Source: Collinsella sp. (lineage in GTDB: Bacteria; Actinomycetota; Coriobacteriia; Coriobacteriales; Coriobacteriaceae). Taken from it: a DNA stretch of 23,173 nucleotides. Below, in pieces: positions 1 to 7,065 of this stretch. The notes below the pieces were generated by a model. It did not search any database. It was not told the DNA's origin and worked only from the letters and a program-made list of their open reading frames with translations. Made by a program: the position numbers and the translations under genes. Positions within the stretch are counted from its first letter, which is position 1. Each line of letters opens with the position of its first letter. Location of the stretch: the NCBI GenBank assembly GCA_018378775.1, contig JAGZWV010000030.1:1-23173 (forward strand). Reading direction: 5' to 3'.

Positions 1-1
1 T

Positions 2-22
2 TACTCCAACGACGAATTCTAG
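2..22 (+). CDS. Possible 3' tail of an upstream gene
   Basis: In frame 2 the window opens with codons for YSNDEF followed by TAG at 20-22. A palindromic hairpin begins 29 bases later, as expected after a gene end. Only seven codons are visible, so product and reality cannot be judged. Confidence 0.25.
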   Translation, partial: YSNDEF

Positions 23-50
23 GCGGTGTCCCCTCCCTTTCAAGAAAGAG

Positions 51-76
51 AAGAGGCGGGGCATGCCCCGCCTCTT
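51..76. terminator. Perfect 26-base palindrome, likely terminator
   Basis: The arms AAGAGGCGGGG and its exact complement meet around CATG, giving a strong GC-rich hairpin. There is no T tract of note on the plus strand. Its place just after a possible stop codon at 20-22 suggests a terminator for the upstream gene. Confidence 0.45.
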
Positions 77-179
77 ACACCACATCTCTGCGCGCTACCA
101 ACCTGCGCCCCCGTTTTTGTTCTGCGGCCCTTGAGCCGCCTCCCCTGGGACCTGATTGACAGCCCCTTCGAGGCCCCGT

Positions 180-404
180 GGGCAAAAAAGGGCAAATATG
201 AGTACTGTTACTTTTTTGGTAACAGCCAAAACTGCCCCAAATGCCGCCCCCGCAGCTTGCATGCGCCTCTCAATTAGTCAAACAGCTCTATAGCGGGCTA
301 ATATGCGTCGACGTTAATGAACATATTTGCTGTTATGTCCATTGTTTTGCGAAAGTAATATGGCACTACAATAGCAACAGTACTCATATTTGGCATTTTT
401 TCCC
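180..404. repeat. 225-base inverted-repeat element (MITE-like)
   Basis: About 30 bases at 180-209 (containing CAAATATGAGTACTGTTA) match the reverse complement of 375-404 (CAACAGTACTCATATTTGGC and following T-rich bases) with only a few mismatches. The interior has no convincing gene; short reading frames across it look spurious. A smaller hairpin, GTTAC/GTAAC around a T run, lies at about 207-222. A non-autonomous mobile element or interspersed repeat fits, but no target-site duplication was identified. Confidence 0.5.
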
Positions 405-458
405 ACTGGGCTTGGAAAGCGCCGAAGACCTACCGATGCCGGCAAGCAAACCACATCC

Positions 459-523
459 TGGTGCAAGGGGGACAGGTTAATCTGCACCAACCTGGTGCAG
501 ATTAACCTGTCCCCCTTGCACCA
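459..523. repeat. 31-base-arm perfect palindrome, REP-like
   Basis: Arms 459-489 and 493-523 are exact complements separated by only three bases. Each arm contains GGGGGACAGGTTAATCTG. The word GGGACAGGTT with a following AT-rich stretch recurs at 1979 and 6787, and GGGGACAGG recurs at 2036. This suggests a dispersed palindromic family of the REP type that in other bacteria is moved by REP-associated (Y1/IS200-like) transposases. No such transposase is in the window. Confidence 0.6.
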
Positions 524-540
524 ACCCCTTGACAACCCCG

Positions 541-602
541 GCAACGTCGACGTCTTGGAAACGACAGCGAGCTGGTCGCATTTGAGGCAAGGCGACGTGA
601 AG
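541..602 (+). repeat. 62-base dispersed element, copy 1
   Basis: This stretch matches 23016-23077 at 55 of 62 positions. Both copies are followed at once by a GC-rich hairpin. If read as protein both would encode a DVLETTAS...HLRQGDVK peptide, and four of the seven differences fall at third codon positions. No full gene surrounds either copy. It may be a relic gene end, a small structured RNA or an interspersed repeat. Confidence 0.55.
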
Positions 603-606
603 CGAT

Positions 607-633
607 AGGGCGCTGACCTTTTGGTCGCGCCCT
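607..633. terminator. GC-rich hairpin after dispersed element
   Basis: AGGGCGCTGACC and GGTCGCGCCCT pair around a TTTT loop with one bulged base. There is no U tract on either strand. It lies beyond the 3' end of the DAHP synthase gene on the minus strand and straight after the 62-base element on the plus strand, so it could serve either. Confidence 0.4.
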
Positions 634-709
634 TGAAGTCGAACGTCAGATTGTCCTAATGCGGCCCGCGCAGCGTCGGCCGGTTACGGCGTTTGGTAAA
701 ACCGCGTAA

Positions 710-1741
710 CTAAATCCGTTCCGCGATCTCGTGGATGAGGTAGTCGGTCTTTTCCCAGCCCAGGCACGGGTCGGTGATCGACTTGCCAAAGACGCCGCCG
801 TCGACCGGCTGGTTGCCGTCCTCCAGGTAGGACTCGATCATAAAGCCCTTGACCAGCTTGGAGATGGACTCGTTGCGGCGGCAGCTGTCGAGCACCTCCT
901 TGCAAATGCGATACTGCTCCAGCGGACGCTTGCCCGAGTTGTCGTGGTTGCAGTCGATGACCGCCGCCGGGTTGGCGTAACCGGCATGCTCGGTATAACG
1001 CTCGGCCAGGCGCTCCAGGTGCTCGTAGTGGTAATTGGGGTAGGTGCGACCGTCGAGACCAATGTAGCCGCGCATGACGGCGTGTGCGAGCGGGTTTCCG
1101 TCGCACTCAACCTCCCAGTTACGGAAGATGAAGCTCTGATGTGCCTGGGCGGCGTAGATGGAGTTGAGCATGACGGTGGTGGAACCGGCGGTGGGGTTCT
1201 TCATGCCGACGGGCACCGAAATGCCGCTCGACACCAAGCGATGCTCCTGGTTTTCGACCGAGCGCGCGCCGACGGCAACGTAGCTCAGCAGGTCGACGAG
1301 GTACTGGTAATTAGAGGGGTAGAGCATCTCGTCGGCGGTAAAGAAGCCAGTCTCCTCGATGACGCGCAGGTGCATGTGGCGGATGGCCTTAACGCCTTCG
1401 AGCAGGTCATCGGGCGCCTCGGGGTCGGGGTTATGCAGCAGACCCTTGTAGCCGGTGCCCTTGGTGCGCGGCTTGTTGGTGTAGACGCGCGGAATGATGA
1501 TGAGCTTGTCCTTGACCTCCTCGGCGACCTTGGCCAGTCGGTTCATGTACTCAAGCACCGAGTCCTCGCGGTCGGCAGAGCACGGGCCGATGATGAGCAC
1601 CTTGCGCGCGTCCTCGCCGGTAAAGACCTTGGCGACCTCGGCGTCGAATGCCTGCTTTTTGGCGGTAAGCTCGGCGGAAAGCGGCATTTCCTCGCGGATC
1701 TCCATGGGAATCGGCAGCCTGCGTTTGAAATCCATGGCCAT
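710..1741 (-). CDS. aroF: 3-deoxy-7-phosphoheptulonate (DAHP) synthase, class I
   Basis: The enzyme condenses phosphoenolpyruvate with erythrose 4-phosphate, the first step of the cytoplasmic shikimate pathway. The 343-residue product is close to the usual ~350 of the AroF/AroG/AroH type. Visible family motifs are IIGPCSADREDS near the N terminus, PRVYTNKPRTKGTGYKG, GARSVENQEHR, GMKNPTAGS, DCNHDNSGK and the C-terminal SITDPCLGWEKT. The chosen start is ATG at 1741, six bases after GGAGG; an upstream in-frame TTG at 1756 overlaps that ribosome site and is unlikely. It appears monocistronic, with a promoter candidate at 1794-1822. No leader peptide or riboswitch was recognised. Which E. coli isozyme it matches in feedback control cannot be told, so the gene letter is nominal. 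Confidence 0.95.
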   Translation of the reverse strand: MAMDFKRRLPIPMEIREEMPLSAELTAKKQAFDAEVAKVFTGEDARKVLIIGPCSADREDSVLEYMNRLAKVAEEVKDKLIIIPRVYTNKPRTKGTGYKGLLHNPDPEAPDDLLEGVKAIRHMHLRVIEETGFFTADEMLYPSNYQYLVDLLSYVAVGARSVENQEHRLVSSGISVPVGMKNPTAGSTTVMLNSIYAAQAHQSFIFRNWEVECDGNPLAHAVMRGYIGLDGRTYPNYHYEHLERLAERYTEHAGYANPAAVIDCNHDNSGKRPLEQYRICKEVLDSCRRNESISKLVKGFMIESYLEDGNQPVDGGVFGKSITDPCLGWEKTDYLIHEIAERI

Positions 1742-1793
1742 GCGGGGCCTCCTCAATCAAATAAGTCAAAGTGTGAATTGTCGAATGCTCGGC

Positions 1794-1822
1794 ATTATCC
1801 GCTGTCGCACGCTAAAGTGCAA
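1794..1822 (-). promoter_or_regulatory. Candidate promoter of DAHP synthase gene
   Basis: On the minus strand a weak -35 (TTGCAC) is 17 bases from a good -10 (GATAAT). The predicted leader is about 45-50 bases and ends in GAGGAGG before the ATG at 1741. A small inverted repeat (GCAC...GTGC, 1807-1820) overlaps the -35 and could be an operator. Confidence 0.4.
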
Positions 1823-1870
1823 GCACGACCAACCAAAAAGGGAACGGATGACACGAGGACTTGCTTACCA

Positions 1871-1936
1871 CGAGAGTGGATAATCTCCCGTTTTCGGCCT
1901 ATGTCCGCGCCAAAAGCGGGAGATTATCCACTCTCG
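1871..1936. repeat. Large hairpin with 20-base perfect arms
   Basis: CGAGAGTGGATAATCTCCCG at 1871-1890 is the exact complement of 1917-1936, with a 26-base loop. TTTT/AAAA next to the arms extends the pairing further. It lies upstream of the DAHP synthase promoter and just left of the ~290-base repeat. No coding sense was found, so it is probably another dispersed palindromic repeat. Confidence 0.55.
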
Positions 1937-1974
1937 TCGAGCAAGCGTCCGAAAATCCTCGCTCGTGACCTACC

Positions 1975-2267
1975 AAAAAGGGACAGGTTTATTCTGGCAG
2001 GTTTTATCTGGGCAAACGCCAAAAACACCACAAAGGGGACAGGCACCTTTGTGGTGGTTTGCTCATGGCGGTCTTCTGGCGAAAACTAAGTGAGTAGACT
2101 TTTTGCGAAAGGCCAAACACGCCCCAAAACGCCACAACTCTGACCTGCGGTTTTATTGAGCATGTACCGCGATGTGCTCGGCAGGTTCCAAAAAGCCTAC
2201 TCACTTGCATTTGGGGCGCGCCGGATAGGTGAAAATACCACCGCAGAAGAGGTACTTCTTTCGCGGT
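1975..2267. repeat. ~290-base dispersed repeat, copy 1
   Basis: This region aligns along its length, in the same orientation, with 6782-7067. Shared blocks in order are GGGACAGGTTTATT, GGCAGGTTTTATCTGGGC, a hairpin (here CACCACAAAGG/CCTTTGTGGTG at 2026-2056), GCGGTCTTCT, the 119-base inverted-repeat core, and a CCGGATAGG block followed by another hairpin. The first hairpin differs in sequence between the copies but keeps its place and pairing. On the minus strand that hairpin is followed by five Ts, so it may end transcripts from the cassette to its right. Confidence 0.7.
2088..2206. repeat. 119-base inverted-repeat core, copy 1
   Basis: AAGTGAGTAGACTTTTTG at 2088-2105 pairs with 2189-2206 with one mismatch in 18. 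The second copy (6881-6999) has exactly the same length and a highly similar interior, including ACGCCACA, CTCTGACCTGCGGTTTTA and CGCGATGTGCTCGGCA. Equal length, paired ends and a conserved non-coding interior suit either a miniature element or a structured RNA. Confidence 0.55.
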
Positions 2268-2300
2268 CTTTCGCGGCATCCTTTGCTACCACGGTTTCAA

Positions 2301-2440
2301 TCGTCTCAATCTGTAACATGTAGAGGTAAAATCGCCGTTTTGCTGTTACAGATCAAGACGATCAACATAGTGCGAGTTGAATAGTCTCAATCTGAAACAG
2401 ATGGAAACGTTATTACCAGCCAAGTGTTACAGATTGAGAT
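2301..2440. repeat. Two tandem hairpins sharing TCTCAATCTGTAACA arms
   Basis: Hairpin 1 pairs 2301-2318 with 2344-2361 (16 of 18). Hairpin 2 pairs 2384-2399 with 2425-2440 (14 of 16). Both have 25-base loops, and the same arm word is used four times with a spacing of about 81-82 bases between hairpins. Loop sequences differ. It lies between the secreted-protein gene and repeat copy 1, and could be a protein-binding array, processing site or small repeat. Confidence 0.5.
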
Positions 2441-2511
2441 AAACGCAGGAGCGGCAGCGTTAGATCAATCCTCCGCAAAGTAATTCGGAGAGAATCTGGT
2501 CCTAGGGTTAT

Positions 2512-2865
2512 CTACCAGGTACGATATGTGCACTTATATTTCGTCTCAAACCCAGGCATTCCGTTCCCGCGTGGGCTTAACGCTGCACCTGTATAGAGGA
2601 TCGTTTGCCCCGTACGAGAATAAGAGGTTTTGAAAGACAACCTCTTGTATGTCTGGTCGAAGCAATCAACATTCTCGCTCGGGTAGCTCGCGGTGGAGAA
2701 CGATTTGTAGGTGTCCAAGACATCCGCCGTCACAAGACGACAAGGTGCAACAGAACCCGTATCTGGCTGCGCCGTCGCATAATTGGGAATTGCGCCCATC
2801 GACAGTGCAAGCATAAAACATGCGGCCAATGCCTTCACCAAGTTCTTCGATATATGTCGTTTCAT
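2512..2865 (-). CDS. Small secreted three-cysteine protein, unknown function
   Basis: I do not recognise this 117-residue protein. Residues 1-32 form a clear Sec signal peptide: basic start (MKRHISKNLVK), hydrophobic core (ALAACFMLALSMGAI), and likely cleavage after ATA at 32. The mature ~85 residues hold Cys42, Cys68 and Cys112, many Tyr, Ser and Thr, and end in YKCTYRTW. It begins 15 bases after the ABC gene stop; that TAG overlaps the start of its AGGAGAGGAAG ribosome site, so the two are translationally coupled. Co-expression with an exporter and a membrane regulator suggests an exported effector, bacteriocin-like peptide or signal. An extracellular sensor or adhesin is also possible. Lactococcin-972-type bacteriocins are similar in size and gene partners, but no convincing sequence match is visible. 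Confidence 0.75.
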   Translation of the reverse strand: MKRHISKNLVKALAACFMLALSMGAIPNYATAQPDTGSVAPCRLVTADVLDTYKSFSTASYPSENVDCFDQTYKRLSFKTSYSRTGQTILYTGAALSPRGNGMPGFETKYKCTYRTW

Positions 2866-2880
2866 GGTTATCTTCCTCTC

Positions 2881-4782
2881 CTAGTTTTTGCTGTCGTTCG
2901 TCTTGAATAGCTGCGCGTACACATTACCGATCCATTTCGAATCACCTCCCATTTCTCGAGTAACGAAGTGCGAATCATCTCGTGTGAGCAAGACGGAGCC
3001 ATCGCAGAGCGATTCGAGATTCCCGATAAGATGGGAAGAGATAATGACATGCGCTCCCCTACCTGCTTCATCTCTAAGAGCATTCGAAACGATTGCGACA
3101 TGTCCCACATCAAGCGCATTCATGGGCTCATCCAAAAGGACGACTTCGCAATAAGACATATAGGCCATCGCAACATTAAGCAATTGTCTATTTCCGTCAG
3201 ACAACCTAGATACGGGCATATTCTTCAACTCAGTCAAGTCAAAGAGATTAAGCACTTGATCCAAGGTACGAGGCGAATGCCAAATTTTCCTGCATCGATC
3301 GAGATGGAAAGCAACGGTCATGTGCCGAATCAATAGAGACGGCCCGTTCGGAACTAAAAAGAAAACCTTTCTCATTTGCTCACAGTCAACGCACGCTTTC
3401 GCATGAAAACAGAGAGAACCCAACACGCGGACTGATTGCCCAGCGTCTCCCCAAAGAGTATTGAGTAACGTTGTCTTTCCATATCCATTTGGAGCGACAA
3501 GACCCCATATCTCGCCAGCGGGCATATCAAACTGCAATCCCTTTACGAGCTGATTATTTCCAACCGTCAACGTATCCAGCGACAGGGATAGCACGCTTTT
3601 CTCACCCAAACTGCCCGGGCGAATTTGGTTCCAGGCCCAGCGATTCCTACTTTTAAGAAGCGAAAACGAGATGATTCCCAACGCACAAATAACAAATGTG
3701 CTCACCACGGCAAAGGCGCAGTGCAATGCATTGGCTTCAGGAACAAGAGACACCTCCGCCCCATTGGCGTAAGAGGCGCCGCCAAGCGCAAGCGAAGAAA
3801 CGGAATAGCTCGACACCATATACGGCAACAACGCATGCCATGGAGCATCTTTGCTCGCATAAAACGGAAGCTGGCTTATGCCCCCCACAAGAGCGATCAC
3901 CATGGACGAAATGGCCCTGTTTCTGCTTCCGGCGTACACGCACACGCCCAAGCAAGCAAACATCATCGACAGCACAGCTTCAAAGACGGCAAATAGCCCT
4001 AGCTGAACTAACACAGTTCTTTCGACTACGTCACCATACTGAATGAATACAACCGGGTACTCTGTCTGACCTACACCGTTAAACACCGTTGCCAATACAA
4101 AACAGGGAGCCAACGCCAGCACCAAAACCAGCATCGATGCAATACCAGAGACGAGAACGCGGCATGCATTCATCTCTAACTTTGACAACAACGCTCGATC
4201 GTAGAACCGCTTTCCATCCCCCTCAAGCGACATATAGAGGACGAGAACCGGAACCAAAAGCCACGCTATTGCAGGAACAGCGCCGCAATAATATGCGAGG
4301 AGAATCATCCCAGGCATTTTTGTCGTTGAGTCGTACGATTCCGGATAGGTCAGCACTGATATGGCTCTGGGAAGACGCTCTTGGGCTTCAAGCGATAACT
4401 CCGAATCAACACCATTCAAATAACCGAGTCGGTATTCCTTGAGCAATAGATTGTCGTAATCGGCAATCGCATCGTAATACCCTCTGGAGTCTGCCTTGCT
4501 TTCAAGCGCTCGATCAAGACATGCCCTTTCGTCGGCAATGATGCTGTTGAGCTCCTGTGGGGCAGTGTCATAAACGCCGTCAGAGACTTGAGAGACCAAA
4601 AGGGCTCTCTGGTCTTCGATGGAAACTCTACCATATAGATAATCTGCTCCCGTTGGAACGGATAGTAATACCGGGATGCAGAATACGAGCGCGAGCAGCG
4701 CCGTCAGCAACATAATTCCCCGGTTGCGCGCAAGAACTTCTAAATTAAGCCGTACATATGTGAGGCAATCACAGGTCTTCAC
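2881..4782 (-). CDS. ABC transporter, fused ABC-2-type permease and ATPase
   Basis: The N-terminal ~390 residues form a membrane domain: one helix near 25-45 (LLTALLALVFCIPVLLSV), a ~120-residue probable extracellular segment, then about five to six helices. The C-terminal ~235 residues are an ABC ATPase with Walker A PNGYGKTT near 430, a degenerate signature LSDGN in place of LSGGQ, Walker B VVLLDEP and switch histidine ISSH. Permease and ATPase in one chain, membrane part first, is unusual for ABC-2 exporters. The chosen GTG start at 4782 has GGAGG eight bases upstream; the frame stays open to a GTG at 4809 that lacks a good site. It lies between a membrane LuxR-type regulator and a secreted protein gene, so export of that protein or related immunity is a fair guess. 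The substrate is unknown. Confidence 0.85.
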   Translation of the reverse strand: MKTCDCLTYVRLNLEVLARNRGIMLLTALLALVFCIPVLLSVPTGADYLYGRVSIEDQRALLVSQVSDGVYDTAPQELNSIIADERACLDRALESKADSRGYYDAIADYDNLLLKEYRLGYLNGVDSELSLEAQERLPRAISVLTYPESYDSTTKMPGMILLAYYCGAVPAIAWLLVPVLVLYMSLEGDGKRFYDRALLSKLEMNACRVLVSGIASMLVLVLALAPCFVLATVFNGVGQTEYPVVFIQYGDVVERTVLVQLGLFAVFEAVLSMMFACLGVCVYAGSRNRAISSMVIALVGGISQLPFYASKDAPWHALLPYMVSSYSVSSLALGGASYANGAEVSLVPEANALHCAFAVVSTFVICALGIISFSLLKSRNRWAWNQIRPGSLGEKSVLSLSLDTLTVGNNQLVKGLQFDMPAGEIWGLVAPNGYGKTTLLNTLWGDAGQSVRVLGSLCFHAKACVDCEQMRKVFFLVPNGPSLLIRHMTVAFHLDRCRKIWHSPRTLDQVLNLFDLTELKNMPVSRLSDGNRQLLNVAMAYMSYCEVVLLDEPMNALDVGHVAIVSNALRDEAGRGAHVIISSHLIGNLESLCDGSVLLTRDDSHFVTREMGGDSKWIGNVYAQLFKTNDSKN

Positions 4783-4859
4783 AGCAAGCACCTCCGGTTC
4801 GCAACACACGAGTCGTCGGACCCGTTGTCCGGAAGTATCGCCTGCACCGTCAGAACTGT

Positions 4860-4902
4860 CTGTAGACGTGCGGGATGGACTTATGATCTTGTTTGTCTAC
4901 AG
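4860..4902. promoter_or_regulatory. Inverted repeat CTGTAGAC/GTCTACAG
   Basis: Perfect eight-base arms at 4860-4867 and 4895-4902 lie in the 124-base gap between the membrane regulator stop (4907) and the ABC gene start. The centres are about 35 bases apart. It may be an operator for the neighbouring LuxR-type regulator or an RNA hairpin in the operon message. Confidence 0.35.
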
Positions 4903-4906
4903 GCTT

Positions 4907-6640
4907 CTACCTGCCATTTTCTACAACATCAGCTATAAGACAAAATACTTTATCTCTAAGTTCACGCTCCGAGTGAACTCCAAGCAAGGCATAGCTCTTG
5001 CTCTTGGCCTCTTTGACGGTTCCCCGAGCAACATTAAGATGCGCGCAAATCTCGGTGGTTCTATTGCCATCAAAAACGCATGCCATGATGTCGGCATAAA
5101 GCGGCGTGAAGCCAAGCCTCAAGAAAGCCTCACGCACGGCATCGCGTCGATCACCCGCCCGAGCTGCATCTTTCAAACGCAAGGATAGCAGCGAATAAGT
5201 CAGAAGGATAAGTACGACAAGGAATGCGATCACGCGTAAAGCAGGCAAAAGGACGCCAACGGACTCACCGCTCCCAACGGACTCAAAGAAAATGTACAGT
5301 CGACTCACTGCATCGTGAGCCCAGAACGTTGCCCCAGCACCCACAGACACCGAAGAAAGAGTAAGTTCGGGCGAAAGGCACAAATGCATTTCAGACGTCC
5401 ACCGTATAACTGCATGGCAACACAGGGCCAAAAGCACTATAGCTATCGGCAGGATTATCACATCATGCTCAAAGCCAAAGCATATGAGGATTTCCTCGAT
5501 GCCCATTCCAGACGCATACATAAACAGGAAGCAGGCGAAGACTATCCTGCAGCTCCGATTGGACGATAAGGGCCTCAGTGATTCTGAACGGTGATCATGG
5601 CCTTTTGTTGCGTCGAAATGCCACGTATCCTTTGACGAAAGAAGTTCAGCCGTCGCCTCCGAAATGCTTTTATATCCGGTTTTAGTCAAGGCCCGCGACA
5701 AATAGGTACGGGCGGTAGACGGGGAAATATCCAAGGCAGAAGCAATCTCCTCGTACGTTTTTCCCTCTATCCTCATAGAGAAAACCGCGGACTCCCTTTG
5801 AGAAAAACCCAAAGTCGCAGGGATATCGGCAACTGCAGAGCGTTTTCCTCCTAATTTGGCATCCGCAGAAAAAGCGCTCGTTAAGTCGGGTAACGATCGC
5901 ATTATGGCCCTGACAAGGATGCTGCCCAAGACAGTCGCCAGAAGCAGTGCGATCTCTTGACGCCCACCAAAGCTCAGGAGCACAGCTCCGATGTTTATAT
6001 TGCGCGAAAACAAACAATCCAAATCAAGAGCAACGGCAGCATTACCAAACGCAAGAGGTTCGACGAGCGAGGCAGCAACCCCCATCTCGGCGTTAACGGA
6101 AAGGATAGAACCGATGGACTCCATCAACGAGGCGAGAAGAAACTGAAGGCCAACAAGCAAAGCAATCAAGAGTACAACGGGGCTGTAAAGGGCGAGCTCA
6201 GGATACCCATGGAGAACAGGGCCATCGGCTACATGTTTCCCCGTTGATCCCGCACGCATGTTTGTGAATTCACCGCCAAGCGCCCAAGAACAGCAAGCGA
6301 CAAGCAAGGGGGCTAGCAACAACAAAATGAACGCGAGCGCCGAAACCACACCATGAAATTGATGAAACACATTAAGTGATACCGTGAACATCGCGAGAAG
6401 TGCAATATCTACGAGCATAAGTCCAAAAAGCCGTTTGGAAATACCCGGTCTCACGGGGCGAGAGATGAGACCCACACAGAAGCCCGAAAGCAGATGCAGA
6501 CCGATAAGAACGGTGCCAGAAAGGCCCGCATAAATACTTGGCGCCATACAATACAGACCAGCCGCCCCTATAAACAACATAATTGAATGCCAGAGGAACG
6601 AGCGCTTTACGTTTTGTAGATCAGCCGCCTCGATTGCCAT
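4907..6640 (-). CDS. Polytopic membrane regulator with two LuxR-type HTH domains
   Basis: About 577 residues in a two-part arrangement (numbered from the upstream ATG at 6664). About six membrane helices lie between residues 25 and 255, and the first LuxR/GerE-type helix-turn-helix at about 285-345 (FSQRESAVF, YEEIASALDISPSTARTYL). About four more helices lie at 373-495, then a second, more divergent HTH at about 517-575 (TTEICAHLNVARGTVKEA). Coriobacteriia commonly have LuxR regulators with a membrane N terminus, but two sensor-plus-HTH halves in one chain is unusual and suggests duplication and fusion. The chosen ATG at 6640 has AGGAG ten bases upstream; the ATG at 6664 lies before that site and has no clear one. 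It is the first gene of the cassette and probably controls the ABC and secreted-protein genes. The signal is unknown. Confidence 0.8.
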   Translation of the reverse strand: MAIEAADLQNVKRSFLWHSIMLFIGAAGLYCMAPSIYAGLSGTVLIGLHLLSGFCVGLISRPVRPGISKRLFGLMLVDIALLAMFTVSLNVFHQFHGVVSALAFILLLLAPLLVACCSWALGGEFTNMRAGSTGKHVADGPVLHGYPELALYSPVVLLIALLVGLQFLLASLMESIGSILSVNAEMGVAASLVEPLAFGNAAVALDLDCLFSRNINIGAVLLSFGGRQEIALLLATVLGSILVRAIMRSLPDLTSAFSADAKLGGKRSAVADIPATLGFSQRESAVFSMRIEGKTYEEIASALDISPSTARTYLSRALTKTGYKSISEATAELLSSKDTWHFDATKGHDHRSESLRPLSSNRSCRIVFACFLFMYASGMGIEEILICFGFEHDVIILPIAIVLLALCCHAVIRWTSEMHLCLSPELTLSSVSVGAGATFWAHDAVSRLYIFFESVGSGESVGVLLPALRVIAFLVVLILLTYSLLSLRLKDAARAGDRRDAVREAFLRLGFTPLYADIMACVFDGNRTTEICAHLNVARGTVKEAKSKSYALLGVHSERELRDKVFCLIADVVENGR

Positions 6641-6880
6641 AAATTCAAAGCTCCTAGATAGCATTTTGCCTATTTTAACATCGGCCCCAGCGTTAAAAAA
6701 CTGTTACCCGAATTAATCAATATGCCCCCTCCGCTAAAAGGCACCACGCTCATCCTCCACTTCTGGGAGCGCTAGCCTGTCAAAAGGGGACAGGTTTATT
6801 TTGGCAGGTTTTATCTGGGCAAACGTCAACCGCCGCGGGGGAGTTGCCTCCCTTCGCGGCGGTCTTCTAGCAGAAAAACC

Positions 6881-6999
6881 AAGTGAGTAGGCTTTTTGCA
6901 GGAGGCCAAGCACGCCCTAAAACGCCACAGCTCTGACCTGCGGTTTTACCGATCATTTGTCGCGATGTGCTCGGCAAGTTCAAAAAAGTCTACTCACTT
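6881..6999. repeat. 119-base inverted-repeat core, copy 2
   Basis: AAGTGAGTAGGCTTTTTG from 6881 pairs with 6981-6999. The internal mismatch of copy 1 (A opposite C) is here G opposite T, which as RNA is a G-U pair. Length is identical to copy 1, and the conserved interior includes CTCTGACCTGCGGTTTTA. Confidence 0.55.
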
Positions 7000-7023
7000 G
7001 CATCCGAGACGCACCGGATAGGC

Positions 7024-7065
7024 AAAAAACCGCCGCGAAAGGGCCCCTGGTCCCTTCGCGGCGGT
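7024..7065 (-). terminator. Rho-independent terminator of the BceAB-like operon
   Basis: ACCGCCGCGAAAGGG (7029-7043) pairs with 7052-7065 with one bulge. On the minus strand the stem is followed by six Ts (7024-7029 complement), 38 bases after the permease stop. The hairpin is at the same time the right edge of repeat copy 2. Confidence 0.7.

Noticed and set aside
26..608. Several short frames in the left gap
   Set aside because: They run through palindromic and inverted-repeat elements and show no ribosome sites or domain sense.
731..2089. Long plus-strand open frame opposite DAHP synthase
   Set aside because: It is antisense to a clear family member, has no recognisable motif and runs through non-coding repeats.
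2512..2865. Lactococcin 972-type bacteriocin
   Set aside because: Similar size, signal peptide and exporter neighbour, but no clear sequence similarity; kept as unknown secreted protein.
4783..4809. Upstream GTG start (4809) for the ABC gene
   Set aside because: The GTG at 4782 is placed eight bases from GGAGG, while 4809 has no ribosome site and would put that site inside the gene.
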